The notes beneath the pieces are model-generated. The model saw nothing but the letters and a program-made list of their open reading frames with translations. It made no database searches and had not been told where the DNA came from. A stretch of 64,000 nucleotides of DNA, from assembly GCF_900106585.1 (NCBI RefSeq), contig NZ_FNWH01000006.1:992001-1056000 (forward strand), given 5' to 3'. This stretch comes from Acidaminococcus timonensis (lineage in GTDB: Bacteria > Bacillota > Negativicutes > Acidaminococcales > Acidaminococcaceae). Positions 48,870-56,669 of this stretch are shown here, piece after piece. Every line of letters starts with the position of its first letter. The first letter of the stretch is position 1. The translations under genes and the position numbers were made by a program.

Positions 48870-50045
48870 TCAATGATGGAACAGACGGACACCGGTCATG
48901 GCCATGGCGATCCCATACTTGTCGCAGGTGTCGATGACGTTCTGGTCACGGATGCTGCCGCCGGTCTGGGCCACGTATTCCACGCCGCTGCGATGGGCCC
49001 GTTCGATGTTGTCCCCAAAGGGGAAGAAGGCATCGGAGCCCAGGGCCACCCCGGTGTTTTTGGCAATCCAGGCTTTCCGTTCCTCCCGGGTCATGGGTTC
49101 GGGCTTTTCGGTGAAGAACAGCTGCCAGGTACCGTCAGCCAGCACGTCTTCCCAATCGTCGGAGGTGTATACATCGATGGTATTGTCCTTGTCCGGGCGA
49201 CGGATGTCCGCCTTGAACGGCAGATTCAGGACTTTCGGGCATTGCCGCAGCCACCACTTGTCGGCCTTGTCCCCTGCCAGACGAGTGCAGTGGATCCGGC
49301 TCTGCTGGCCGGCGCCCACGCCGATGGTCTGGCCGTCCTTCACGTAGCAGACGGAGTTGGACTGAGTGTATTTCAGGGTGATCATGGCAATCAGCAGATC
49401 CCGCTGGGCAGCTTCCGGGATGTCCTTGTTTTTGGTGGGACGGTTCTGGAGCAGTTCGGTGGTGATGTGGTCGTTGTTCCGTTTCTGTTCAAAGGTAATG
49501 CCAAAGACCTGTTTCCGTTCCAGTTCTTCCGGTTCATAGTCCGGGTCGATCTGTACCACGTTGTAGCGGCCCTTTTTCTTGGCGGACAGGATTTCCAGGG
49601 CTTCCGGTTCGTACCCCGGAGCGATGACGCCGTCTGACACTTCATGCTGCAGCACCAGGGCGGTGGCTTTGTCGCACACGTCGGACAGGGCCACCCAGTC
49701 GCCGAAGGAGCTCATGCGGTCGGCCCCACGGGCACGGGCATAGGCAGCAGCCAGCGGGGACAGTTCCAGGTGTTCCACGCCGTAGATCTTTTTCAGGGTA
49801 TCCGTCAGCGGCAGGCCCACAGCCGCACCGGCAGGGCTCACGTGCTTGAAGGAAGCGGCCGCAGGCAGGCCGGTGGCCCTTTTCAGTTCCCGCACCAGCT
49901 GCCAGCTGTTGAAGGCATCCAGGAAGTTGATGTAGCCCGGTTTGCCGTTGAGAACGGTTACGGGCAGATCAGCGCCGTTTGCCATGAAGATCCGGGCAGG
50001 GATCTGGTTGGGGTTGCAGCCATACTTCAGTTTCAATTCTTTCAT
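48870..50045 (-). CDS. Standalone AICAR transformylase (PurH C-terminal activity)
   Basis: A 391-residue protein that matches only the AICAR formyltransferase part of PurH, which formylates AICAR with 10-formyl-THF in purine synthesis. Landmarks are LKYGCNPNQIPARI, INFLDAFNSWQLVRELK, AAASFKHVSPAGAAVG (the catalytic Lys-His), YTQSNSVCYVKDGQTIGVGA and SDAFFPFGDNIERA. The IMP cyclohydrolase domain is absent and must be encoded elsewhere. The ATG at 50045 follows AATTAAGGAGGAATCG. Control is by a ZTP riboswitch in the leader, which fits because AICAR (ZMP) is its substrate. Confidence 0.92.
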   Translation of the reverse strand: MKELKLKYGCNPNQIPARIFMANGADLPVTVLNGKPGYINFLDAFNSWQLVRELKRATGLPAAASFKHVSPAGAAVGLPLTDTLKKIYGVEHLELSPLAAAYARARGADRMSSFGDWVALSDVCDKATALVLQHEVSDGVIAPGYEPEALEILSAKKKGRYNVVQIDPDYEPEELERKQVFGITFEQKRNNDHITTELLQNRPTKNKDIPEAAQRDLLIAMITLKYTQSNSVCYVKDGQTIGVGAGQQSRIHCTRLAGDKADKWWLRQCPKVLNLPFKADIRRPDKDNTIDVYTSDDWEDVLADGTWQLFFTEKPEPMTREERKAWIAKNTGVALGSDAFFPFGDNIERAHRSGVEYVAQTGGSIRDQNVIDTCDKYGIAMAMTGVRLFHH

Positions 50046-50069
50046 GAACGATTCCTCCTTAATTGACCA

Positions 50070-50172
50070 AACAAAAAAAGCCGCCCCGGGACCAAAACAG
50101 GTGCCCAGACGGTCGGCAAGCAAGGATCATGCTCCCTGTGGGTAAACCCACTTCCGTCAGTCACATGATCTG
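50070..50172 (-). promoter_or_regulatory. ZTP (pfl) riboswitch with overlapping terminator
   Basis: The minus-strand leader has GATCATGTGACTGACGG, a hairpin GTGGG-TTTA-CCCAC, AGGGAGCATGATC closing the first stem, and a second part with CCGACCGTCTGGGCACC. This matches the conserved ZTP aptamer, including its pseudoknot segment. The second part can instead pair with GGTCCCGGGGCGGC followed by T7, an intrinsic terminator. ZMP/ZTP binding should prevent termination and switch on the transformylase gene. Confidence 0.9.
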
Positions 50173-50180
50173 TCCTTCAA

Positions 50181-50210
50181 ATTATAATATGGAGGGCCGC
50201 CAAATGTCAA
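50181..50210 (-). promoter_or_regulatory. Promoter of the ZTP-controlled gene
   Basis: TTGACA (50210-50205), an 18-bp spacer and TATAAT (50186-50181). Confidence 0.88.
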
Positions 50211-50259
50211 TGGAATTCACAACCACCCTGCTCTTTTCTCTGACCTCTTCACGATGTGT

Positions 50260-50265
50260 TATAAT
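50260..50265 (+). promoter_or_regulatory. -10 box of the radical SAM gene
   Basis: TATAAT 34 bp before the ATG at 50299. The -35 region is poor. Confidence 0.6.
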
Positions 50266-50298
50266 ACTGCTATCACACACGAAAGAAGGACCTGTTTC

Positions 50299-51213
50299 AT
50301 GACCCTTTGTACCCTTTGTCCCCATGAATGCCGGGTGGACCGGCCTGCTGCCAAAGGTGCACCCGGCACCTATGGCTACTGCCGCATGCCCTGGCAGCCG
50401 CAAGCTGCCCGGGCGGCCCTGCACCTGTGGGAGGAACCCTGCATCAGCGGCGAAAGCGGCGGCAGCGGGACGGTGTTCTTTTCAGGCTGCACCCTCCAGT
50501 GTGTGTTCTGCCAGAACAGCGAGATCAGCTGCGGAGGCAGGGGCTGGCCGGTGACGGTGGAAGGCCTGCGGAACGTATACCGGAACCTGATCGCCCAGGG
50601 GGCCCACAACATCAACCTGGTGACCCCCACCCATTTCCTGCCCGCCATCCTGGAATCCCTGGAGCCAAAACTGCCCGTACCGGTGGTGTATAACTGCGGG
50701 GGCTACGAAAAGGTGGAGACCCTGCGCCGGCTGGAAGGCAAAGTGCAGATCTACCTGCCCGACCTGAAATATGGAAACGAGGCCGCGGCCCTGCGCTACA
50801 GCCATGCCAAAGATTACTTTGCCATCGCCACCAGGGCCATCCTGGAAATGTACCGGCAAACGGGGCCCTACCAGATGGACGAAGAAACGGGCCTGCTGAA
50901 AAAGGGGGTCATCATCCGCCATATGATCCTTCCGGGCCAGCTGGAAGACAGCAAAAAGATCATCGACTGGGTGGCGGACCACTTCGGCCCGGGAGAAGTG
51001 CTGTTCAGCCTGATGCGCCAGTACGTGCCCTGCAGCAAAGCCGCCACGGGCCAGTACCCGGAAATCGGCCGGCCGCTGTCCGATCAGGAATACCAGGAGG
51101 TGGAAGACTACCTGTTCCAGAGCCCCATCGAAGACGGTTTCGTCCAGGAGGCCTCCAGTGCCGACAGCCAGTTCATTCCCCTGTTTGACGGGACGGGGAT
51201 CAAGGACGTGTGA
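50299..51213 (+). CDS. Radical SAM protein, PflA-like activating enzyme (COG1313 type)
   Basis: A 304-residue radical SAM enzyme. An N-terminal cysteine cluster (CTLCPHECRVDR ... GYCRMP) precedes the 4Fe-4S motif SGCTLQCVFCQN (CxxxCxxC, about residues 69-76). The rest of the barrel includes INLVTPTHFLPAILESLEPK and VVYNCGGYEKVETL. Members are annotated as pyruvate-formate-lyase-activating-like proteins; the true target is often unknown, and no glycyl-radical enzyme lies beside it here. I start at 50299, behind AAAGAAGGACC; an upstream frame extension has no ribosome site. Confidence 0.88.
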   Translation: MTLCTLCPHECRVDRPAAKGAPGTYGYCRMPWQPQAARAALHLWEEPCISGESGGSGTVFFSGCTLQCVFCQNSEISCGGRGWPVTVEGLRNVYRNLIAQGAHNINLVTPTHFLPAILESLEPKLPVPVVYNCGGYEKVETLRRLEGKVQIYLPDLKYGNEAAALRYSHAKDYFAIATRAILEMYRQTGPYQMDEETGLLKKGVIIRHMILPGQLEDSKKIIDWVADHFGPGEVLFSLMRQYVPCSKAATGQYPEIGRPLSDQEYQEVEDYLFQSPIEDGFVQEASSADSQFIPLFDGTGIKDV

Positions 51214-51236
51214 AACTCGTTTCTCACGTCCGCTTC

Positions 51237-51321
<85 letters not shown>

Positions 51322-51337
51322 ATGGATAAAATAATCA

Positions 51338-51366
51338 TCCACCCGCATAGCGGGTGGTTTTTCCTT
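51338..51366 (+). terminator. Terminator of the radical SAM gene
   Basis: CCACCCGC, loop ATA, GCGGGTGG and T5 on the plus strand. Confidence 0.85.
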
Positions 51367-52040
51367 TTCGGGCATAGCCCTAATACTACTGGCAACGTAC
51401 AAGTACGTTAAAAAATTGGCCTGTCAGCCACGCACAGGATTACTTGCTACCCGTAAACGGGTCCCTGGGGTCGAAGATACTTAACTGATCCGCTACCCTA
51501 TCCTGCTTCAGCTGATTGGCAATATAATTTTTAATTGCCACAGTATTTTTGCCGACAGTATCGACATAGTATCCCTTGCACCAAAATTCGCGATTTCGGT
51601 AAGCAAATTTCATATTTCCAAACTTCTGGAAAATCATGAGACTGCTTTTGCCTTTCAGGTATCCCATGAATCCCGAAACGCTAATTTTGGGCGGGATACT
51701 TACTAACAGATGCACATGGTCAGGACAGATTTCTCCTTCGATAATCTCTACCCCTTTCCATGAGCAAAGTTGTCGTAAGATTTCTCTGATCGCCAACCTT
51801 TTTTCTTCATAGAAAACTTTTCTCCGATACTTTGGAGCAAACACAATATGATACTTACAATTCCATCTTGTGTGTGCTAAACTATGGTTAACATTACTTT
51901 GCCCACTTGGCATTGTAGTGCACCTCCTAATGTTTTACTTTGCATGACTGACAGGTCAATTGCATCGTACTACATTGGGAGTTTTTTTCATAGCTATAAG
52001 CTTTCCGGAACCACGCCACTATGGCGTGGTTTTCAAAAGA
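51366..52040 (-). mobile_element. IS200-type insertion sequence (approximate limits)
   Basis: A single Y1 transposase gene is flanked by small subterminal hairpins, ACGTACAAGTACGT near 51396 on one side and CCACGCCACTATGGCGTGG at 52011-52029 on the other, as expected for IS200/IS605 ends. The precise borders cannot be fixed without an empty-site comparison. Confidence 0.6.
51440..51913 (-). CDS. tnpA: IS200/IS605-family transposase TnpA (Y1 HUH)
   Basis: A 157-residue single-strand transposase. The HUH motif is in CPDHVHLLVSIPPK (His-Val-His), and the nucleophilic tyrosine is in KGYYVDTVGKN in the helix near residue 120. The N-terminal RWNCKYHIVFAPKYRRKVFY is highly conserved. It looks intact. 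No tnpB is present, so the element is of the IS200 kind. ATG at 51913 follows TAGGAGGTGCACTACA. Confidence 0.93.
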   Translation of the reverse strand: MPSGQSNVNHSLAHTRWNCKYHIVFAPKYRRKVFYEEKRLAIREILRQLCSWKGVEIIEGEICPDHVHLLVSIPPKISVSGFMGYLKGKSSLMIFQKFGNMKFAYRNREFWCKGYYVDTVGKNTVAIKNYIANQLKQDRVADQLSIFDPRDPFTGSK

Positions 52041-52044
52041 ACAC

Positions 52045-52081
52045 AAAAAAAACTGCCGCATTGCGCGACAGTTCTTTTTTT
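52045..52081. terminator. Terminator between IS200 and the M15-like gene
   Basis: AACTGCCGC and GCGCGACAGTT form a stem with A-rich and T-rich flanks, so it can work in both directions. Confidence 0.7.
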
Positions 52082-52724
52082 AGAATTTATATCCCATGGA
52101 ATACCGGCCCCGATAATTCTGGGGGAAAATGGTGATGTCATAATGGGCATTGTCCAGCTCATGGACGATTTCATGCTTGAACGGTGCCAGTGCCAGATGT
52201 AGCACCTTGAAGGCCTTGCTGCCCCACATGGCGCCGTCATCGGAAATATCCACCTTGTAGCCGTTGCCGTGGGAATAGGTCCCCACTGCATGGTACCCTT
52301 TTTCCGATCCGCCGGTAATCACAAACGTCACGTTGTTGCGGCGTGCCAGGTCATTGAGATGATCCAGGAACGCAACGGTGGATGCCTTGAAATGCACCGT
52401 ATCCGTCACAGCATTGCTTCTCCAGGGCGTATCCATCCCTTCTGCACTGCTCCATTTGCGCAGATTGCTTTTGCCGAAATCTCTGCGCCAGGCATAGGCC
52501 TGTTTGGTGGAAATGGAATTGTACACCAGCGGCGTGTTTTTGGTGGATTTCCGGGTACGTGCCCGGTAGGCGGAAGTGGAATAGCTGGTGGTCGTATGGG
52601 CAGGAGCCGTAGAACGTACCCCATACGTGAAGGGTACAGCCCGCCGCACCATACCGGCAGCAGAAGCAGAAACGGAAACAGTCAGCGAAGAAAAGACAAC
52701 AGCAGTCAGAACGAATTTATTCAT
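52080..52724 (-). CDS. Exported M15-like metallopeptidase (peptidoglycan hydrolase candidate)
   Basis: A 214-residue protein with a signal peptide (MNKFVLTAVVFSSLTVSVSA, then SAAG) and a Thr/Ser-rich linker. The C-terminal domain has FVITGGSEKGYHAVGTYSHG and GNGYKVDISDD, in which SHGNGYKVDI fits the zinc motif HxxGxxxD of M15-type D,D- or L,D-peptidases, and a later His in NAHYDITIFP would be the third ligand. It may trim peptidoglycan in the periplasm. I start at 52724; the frame extends 13 codons further without a ribosome site. Family assignment is by motif only. Confidence 0.65.
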   Translation of the reverse strand: MNKFVLTAVVFSSLTVSVSASAAGMVRRAVPFTYGVRSTAPAHTTTSYSTSAYRARTRKSTKNTPLVYNSISTKQAYAWRRDFGKSNLRKWSSAEGMDTPWRSNAVTDTVHFKASTVAFLDHLNDLARRNNVTFVITGGSEKGYHAVGTYSHGNGYKVDISDDGAMWGSKAFKVLHLALAPFKHEIVHELDNAHYDITIFPQNYRGRYSMGYKF

Positions 52725-52771
52725 GCGGCTCGCACATCTCCCAACGTTAAGAATAAAAAACAATCGTCTAT

Positions 52772-52800
52772 ATTATACTCTTTTTATTCCATTTCCGCAA
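52772..52800 (-). promoter_or_regulatory. Promoter of the M15-like gene
   Basis: TTGCGG (52800-52795), a 17-bp spacer and TATAAT (52777-52772). Confidence 0.7.
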
Positions 52801-52873
52801 GGGGTGCACAAGAAAGGCAAAATGTCTCCCTCCCGGAACCGTTTTCCGTCGGGCCTTCCCGTCCCCACAGGCA

Positions 52874-53392
52874 TCACCACAACCACAGCAGCAGCCCTGC
52901 CAGGACCCCGGACACAAATCCTGCGGTAACGTCGGTGGGATAATGGACACCTCCCAGGACCCGGACCAGGGCACTGAGGAGACTGACCACCAGGAACAGA
53001 ATGCCCAGTGGAGGGTGCACATACAGGTACACCATGGCAATCACGGTAGAGGAAAACACATGGCGGCTGGGCATGGATTCTCCCTGTTTGTTCCGGGGGA
53101 TCAGAGGCCGGATGGGCCAGGATTCATAGGGCCGGGGACGGTTGATCCGGGTGCGTACCACCGTCAGCACCAGGAAAGAAAGGGCCGGGATCCAGAAGGC
53201 CCGCTGCAAAAGGGGATCCAGCAGGCTGTGGTGGCGCAGGTACAGCTCCGCCAGCAGCAGGGGGTAGGCGATGTACATGAGCACCACCAGGATCCCGTTC
53301 AGCAGTTTCAGGCCGGCAACGGCCCGGGGTTTTCCCCGGAACCAGCGGGTCAGACGTGCATAAGTCCGGGTATAATTTTGTTCAGCGTGCAT
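52874..53392 (-). CDS. PAP2-family membrane phosphatase
   Basis: A 172-residue membrane protein with several hydrophobic helices. The three PAP2 motifs are visible: RINRPRPYE (KxxxxxxRP-like), SMPSRHVFSS (PSGH-like, with Arg for Gly) and ALVRVLGGVHYPTDVTAG (SRxxxxxHxxxD-like, with Val for Ser). It may dephosphorylate undecaprenyl pyrophosphate or lipid phosphates at the outer face of the inner membrane. ATG at 53392 has no strong ribosome site. Substrate unknown. Confidence 0.85.
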   Translation of the reverse strand: MHAEQNYTRTYARLTRWFRGKPRAVAGLKLLNGILVVLMYIAYPLLLAELYLRHHSLLDPLLQRAFWIPALSFLVLTVVRTRINRPRPYESWPIRPLIPRNKQGESMPSRHVFSSTVIAMVYLYVHPPLGILFLVVSLLSALVRVLGGVHYPTDVTAGFVSGVLAGLLLWLW

Positions 53393-53423
53393 GGTTTTCC
53401 TCCCCCACGTCTCCACAGGTTAA

Positions 53424-53460
53424 AAAAAGACTGCCGCGATTGCGACAGTCTTTTCGGTTC
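53424..53460 (-). terminator. Terminator of rpsO
   Basis: AAGACTGTCGCAATCGCGGCAGTCTT: a stem AAGACTGtCGC / GCGgCAGTCTT ending in T on the minus strand. Confidence 0.85.
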
Positions 53461-53465
53461 TGCAA

Positions 53466-53732
53466 TTATTTCCGCAGGCCCAGTCTTTCAACGATGCTTC
53501 TGTACCGTTCGATGTTTTTCTTCATCAGGTAGTTCAGCAGGCCACGGCGCTGACCAACCATTTTCAGCAGGCCGCGACGGGAATGATGGTCTTTCTTGTT
53601 GTTTTTCAGGTGTTCAGTCAGATAGCTGATCCGTTCGGTCAGGATGGCAATCTGAACTTCCGGAGATCCGGTATCCTGTTCGTTGATGCGGTAGGTTTCG
53701 ATCAGTTCTTTTTTTCTTGCAGGCGTTAACAT
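53466..53732 (-). CDS. rpsO: 30S ribosomal protein S15
   Basis: An 88-residue S15, which binds the central domain of 16S rRNA early in assembly. Characteristic segments are [40 protein letters not shown] and [20 protein letters not shown]. Length is standard. ATG at 53732 follows AAGGAGGAAGAGAATT. It has its own promoter, a structured leader and a terminator. Confidence 0.98.
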   Translation of the reverse strand: MLTPARKKELIETYRINEQDTGSPEVQIAILTERISYLTEHLKNNKKDHHSRRGLLKMVGQRRGLLNYLMKKNIERYRSIVERLGLRK

Positions 53733-53836
53733 AATTCTCTTCCTCCTTAGTCATTGAAGAGCCGATAGCTGGTGCTGGCGTCGGAGTGTCGCACAGCAAC
53801 GCTACGGTTAAAGTAGATTCTATGCCATTTCGGCAC
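53733..53836 (-). ncRNA. Probable autoregulatory leader of rpsO
   Basis: The roughly 100-nt leader includes GTAGCGTTGCTGTGCGACAC and GCCAGCACCAGCTATCGGC, GC-rich pairing segments. S15 leaders are often bound by S15 to repress translation, but the known leader classes differ, so the assignment is by position. Confidence 0.45.
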
Positions 53837-53842
53837 TAGGAA

Positions 53843-53871
53843 ATTATAACATAGTTTACAGAGGAGAGCAA
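53843..53871 (-). promoter_or_regulatory. Promoter of rpsO
   Basis: TTGCTC (53871-53866), a 17-bp spacer and TATAAT (53848-53843). Confidence 0.82.
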
Positions 53872-53874
53872 GGA

Positions 53875-54639
53875 TTACCCCAATTTTTCCCGGCACTTTT
53901 CCCGGATCAGCGCCAGCTGTTTCTCACTTTCCGGGTTGGTGGCCCTGAAGTCCAGGAGTTTTTGGTAATACCCCTGTTCCCGCACTTCCTCCAGGCTGGG
54001 CTGGAAGGTCATATCGAAGATCTGGCACAGGCAGCCTGTGAAAAAGTCCAGGGCCGTGCGTTTTTTCCGGGTATGGACCAGCCTGCCTTCCAGGGCCTCC
54101 TGGAACACGGCCGGACTCAGTGCCTGGGTCCCCAGATCCTCCAGGGACACCTGCCACACGGTTTCCGGATGCGCCAGGTACCCGGCGTACACCCGGAACA
54201 GGTCGATTTTGTCCGCATCCCGCAGCAGTTCACAGAACAGCCGGCTGCGCCCGGTGACGCTGGCCGGGATCTCATAGGCGCTGTGGAACAGGATGGACAG
54301 CTCCAGCACTTCATCATCCACGGAAGCCGGGATAAAATCCCGGATATGACCGTATTCGAACAGGTAGATGACCCCGAAGCGGGCGTGGTCCATGGACTTA
54401 TAATCCAGGAATGTATGGTAGCGGCGGGCCTGTTCGAACCGGCCGATATCGTGGAGCAGTCCCATGACCCAGGCCAGCTGGACATCGTGTCCGCTCCACC
54501 CCAGCTTTGCAGCCAGTTTCTCGCACAGCCGGCTCACGATATGGGAATGGAGCTGTTTGCTGGCGATCCCCGGCGTGGCCCTGTCGAACTGGTCCACGTA
54601 CCGGTCAAAGGCGGCCTGGATGGATTCTTTCTGGAACAT
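53875..54639 (-). CDS. HD-domain phosphohydrolase
   Basis: A 254-residue HD-superfamily enzyme. The metal motif is AWVMGLLHDIGRFEQARRYH (His-Asp, about residues 64-65), with an earlier His in KQLHSHIVSRL and later LRDADKIDLFRVY. HD proteins hydrolyse nucleotides or other phosphates; the specific reaction is unknown. The ATG at 54639 sits behind AAGGAGGTGTCCACT; a longer frame upstream crosses repeat and terminator DNA and is not credible. The rpsO promoter begins right at its 3' end. Confidence 0.8.
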   Translation of the reverse strand: MFQKESIQAAFDRYVDQFDRATPGIASKQLHSHIVSRLCEKLAAKLGWSGHDVQLAWVMGLLHDIGRFEQARRYHTFLDYKSMDHARFGVIYLFEYGHIRDFIPASVDDEVLELSILFHSAYEIPASVTGRSRLFCELLRDADKIDLFRVYAGYLAHPETVWQVSLEDLGTQALSPAVFQEALEGRLVHTRKKRTALDFFTGCLCQIFDMTFQPSLEEVREQGYYQKLLDFRATNPESEKQLALIREKCREKLG

Positions 54640-54659
54640 AGTGGACACCTCCTTACAGG

Positions 54660-54700
54660 AATTTGTGCCCCCCTGAAAGGGGGGAAGGACAAAGATTGCT
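54660..54700. repeat. Family A repeat, recombined mini-copy
   Basis: TTTGTGCCCCCCTGAAAGGG runs directly into GGAAGGACAAAG, joining the first and last parts of a unit with the middle deleted. Confidence 0.7.
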
Positions 54701-54707
54701 TTGTACT

Positions 54708-54744
54708 CAAAAAAGGCTGTCGCAATTGCGACAGCCTTTTTATA
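54708..54744 (-). terminator. Terminator of the infC-rpmI-rplT operon
   Basis: AAAAAGGCTGTCGC, loop AATT, GCGACAGCCTTTTTT: a strong stem with T tract on the minus strand. Confidence 0.9.
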
Positions 54745-54751
54745 TTCTCTC

Positions 54752-55105
54752 TTACAGAGCAGCCTTGGCAGTTTCCACCAGTTTGGTGAAAGCAGCGGCA
54801 TCGTTCACAGCCATGTCGGCCAGTACCTTGCGGTCCAGTTCCACACCAGCTTTGTTCAGGCCGGCGATGAAACGGCTGTAGCTCAGGCCATTGGCACGGG
54901 TAGCAGCGTTGATACGAGCGATCCACAGTTGACGGAATTCGCGTTTCTTCGCTCTTCTGTCACGACGGGCATAGCTCAGGCCCTTCATTACGGTTTCATT
55001 GGCTTTTTTGAATTGTTTGCTCTTGGCACCTCTGTAGCCTTTGGCCAGGGCCAGGATGTGTTTATGACGTCTATGGGCAGTTACGCCGACTTTGATTCTT
55101 GCCAT
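54752..55105 (-). CDS. rplT: 50S ribosomal protein L20
   Basis: A 117-residue L20, needed for early 50S assembly and a repressor of its own operon in Firmicutes. Conserved runs are [40 protein letters not shown] and [23 protein letters not shown] at 55105 follows AAGGAGGAACTTGAAC. It is last in the infC operon, 37 bp after rpmI. Confidence 0.98.
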   Translation of the reverse strand: MARIKVGVTAHRRHKHILALAKGYRGAKSKQFKKANETVMKGLSYARRDRRAKKREFRQLWIARINAATRANGLSYSRFIAGLNKAGVELDRKVLADMAVNDAAAFTKLVETAKAAL

Positions 55106-55142
55106 TGTTCAAGTTCCTCCTTGGATATTCTCTACACTCAGA

Positions 55143-55340
55143 TTATGCGTACGGCAGCATTTTGGCTACGCGTTCATGATCGGTCTTATGTACCAGAGTT
55201 GCTTTGCGCAGGTTTCTCTTCCGAGCGGGAGATTTGTGTTCCAGGATGTGGCTCCGGAAAGCTTTACCACGTTTGAATTCACCGGAAGCGGTAGCTTTAA
55301 AGCGTTTAGCAGCAGATCTGCGGGTTTTCATTTTCGGCAT
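55143..55340 (-). CDS. rpmI: 50S ribosomal protein L35
   Basis: A 65-residue L35 with [40 protein letters not shown] and [13 protein letters not shown]. Length and order between infC and rplT are the usual ones. ATG at 55340 follows AAGGAGGATGTCCAATC. Confidence 0.98.
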   Translation of the reverse strand: MPKMKTRRSAAKRFKATASGEFKRGKAFRSHILEHKSPARKRNLRKATLVHKTDHERVAKMLPYA

Positions 55341-55358
55341 GATTGGACATCCTCCTTG

Positions 55359-55877
55359 TTATTTGGAACTTTTGGGAGCAACGATCATGATCATGTTGCG
55401 TCCTTCCAGTTTCGGCTTTCTTTCTACAGTTGCGATTTCCTGCAGTTGGTCAGCCATTCTATTCAGTAATTGTTCACCCAGTTCAGGATGGGTCATTTCA
55501 CGGCCCCGGAACATGATGGTGACTTTTACCTTGTCACCGCCCTGTAAGAAGCGGATGGCATTCTTGGTCTTTACATCGAAGTCGTGATCTTCGATCCGGA
55601 TCCGGAGTTTCACTTCTTTTACGTCGATGATTCTCTGGCGTTTCCGGGCTTCCTTTTCTCTCTTCTGCTGTTCATAGAGATACTTGCCGTAATCCATGAT
55701 GCGGCAGACAGGAGGTTTGGCTTTCGGGGCGATTTCCACCAGGTCCTGGTGTTTTTCTTCCGCCAGGTGCAGGGCATCCCGCAGGGACATGATCCCCAGT
55801 TGTTCGCCGTCAGCCGTGTTCACACGGACTTCTCTTGCGCGGATGGCTTCGTTGATCCGCAGTTCTTCTTTTGCTAT
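55359..55877 (-). CDS. infC: Translation initiation factor IF-3 (AUA start)
   Basis: A 172-residue IF-3. It contains INEAIRAREVRVNTADGEQL, VEIAPKAKPPVCRIMDYGKY, the lysine-rich linker and the C-terminal domain with KNAIRFLQGGDKVKVTIMFR and GREMTHPELG. No ATG exists near the right place. GGAGG lies eight bases before ATA (55877), giving I-A-K-E-E-L, which aligns with the ISKD-type starts of other IF-3 genes that use AUU. Rare start codons of this kind let IF-3 limit its own synthesis. A frame from an upstream GTG would run through the leader RNA. Confidence 0.95.
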   Translation of the reverse strand: MAKEELRINEAIRAREVRVNTADGEQLGIMSLRDALHLAEEKHQDLVEIAPKAKPPVCRIMDYGKYLYEQQKREKEARKRQRIIDVKEVKLRIRIEDHDFDVKTKNAIRFLQGGDKVKVTIMFRGREMTHPELGEQLLNRMADQLQEIATVERKPKLEGRNMIMIVAPKSSK

Positions 55878-55884
55878 GACGTTC

Positions 55885-56018
55885 ACCTCCAGTGATTCTG
55901 ACAAAAGACAATAAAATAAAACGGGCGAACCAAAGTCCACCCGTTACAAAATCCAGTATCACTGACCCTGTCGAGCATCGCCGCAAGGTGAGAAGCAGGT
56001 GGCCTCTACTTTGGTTAC
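55885..56018 (-). ncRNA. infC/L20 leader RNA
   Basis: The leader contains AGTAGAGGCCACCTGCTTCT, CACCTTGCGGCG and, further on, GGGTGGACTTTGGTTCGCCC. The pair CCAAAGTAGAGGCCACC and GGGTGGACTTTGG can form a long-range stem typical of the L20-controlled infC leader of Firmicutes. L20 binding should reduce expression of the operon. Confidence 0.8.
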
Positions 56019-56024
56019 TTGATT

Positions 56025-56052
56025 ATTATACCATAGAGAGGAAAAATTGCAA
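56025..56052 (-). promoter_or_regulatory. Promoter of infC-rpmI-rplT
   Basis: TTGCAA (56052-56047), a 16-bp spacer and TATAAT (56030-56025). Confidence 0.82.
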
Positions 56053-56063
56053 GGAATTTTTTC

Positions 56064-56669
56064 CTATTTCATCAGCCCCATGAACCGTTCCATGGGCAAT
56101 ACCCGGTACAGCACCAGGCAGATGAGCAGATCGGGGATCAGGTAGGTTCCATTGGCCACCAGGGAATACACCACCGGACTCATGCCGGCCGGCGCATAGC
56201 TGGCAAAAAAGGCCACACCGGAAATGAAATGGCACAGATACCGCACTCCCACAGCCACCACCATGCCCCCGAAGGGATGCTTCGGGAAGAACCCGCACAG
56301 GCCCAGTGCCATGAAAGGCAGCGGATAATCGAACAGCACCTGCACCGGATGCAGGATGTAGGGATTGAGCAGCAGGTTCAGGATGCCATAGGCGAATCCG
56401 GCCAGAAATCCCACTTCCGGCCCGTAGGCAAAGGCGATGAGCATGATGGGCAGCATGCCCCCCAGGGTCACCGTGCCCCCGTAGGGCATCCGGTACAGGG
56501 GCAGCAGGCTCAAAATCAGGGTCAGGGCCAGGAGCAGGGCGCAGCAGGTCACCTGATGGGTGGAAAGCTTCGTCTTCCGGGCCCGCAGCAGCCCGTACAG
56601 CAGCACCAGCACCCCCGCCAGGGTCAGCACGGTCAGGGGGCTTTTTTCAATCATGGAAAGGAACTTCAT
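56064..56669 (-). CDS. thiT: Thiamine ECF transporter S component (ThiT)
   Basis: A 201-residue membrane protein with about six helices. The pattern MPYGGTVTLGGMLPIMLIAF, YGPEVGFLAGFAYGILNLLL, NPYILHPVQVLFDYPLPFMA and LGLCGFF closely follows ThiT, which binds thiamine outside and hands it to the shared energy-coupling factor module. The EcfAAT genes are not here. It overlaps nfo in ATGA, so the two are translated together. I see no TPP riboswitch in the leader, unlike many thiT genes. Confidence 0.88.
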   Translation of the reverse strand: MKFLSMIEKSPLTVLTLAGVLVLLYGLLRARKTKLSTHQVTCCALLLALTLILSLLPLYRMPYGGTVTLGGMLPIMLIAFAYGPEVGFLAGFAYGILNLLLNPYILHPVQVLFDYPLPFMALGLCGFFPKHPFGGMVVAVGVRYLCHFISGVAFFASYAPAGMSPVVYSLVANGTYLIPDLLICLVLYRVLPMERFMGLMK

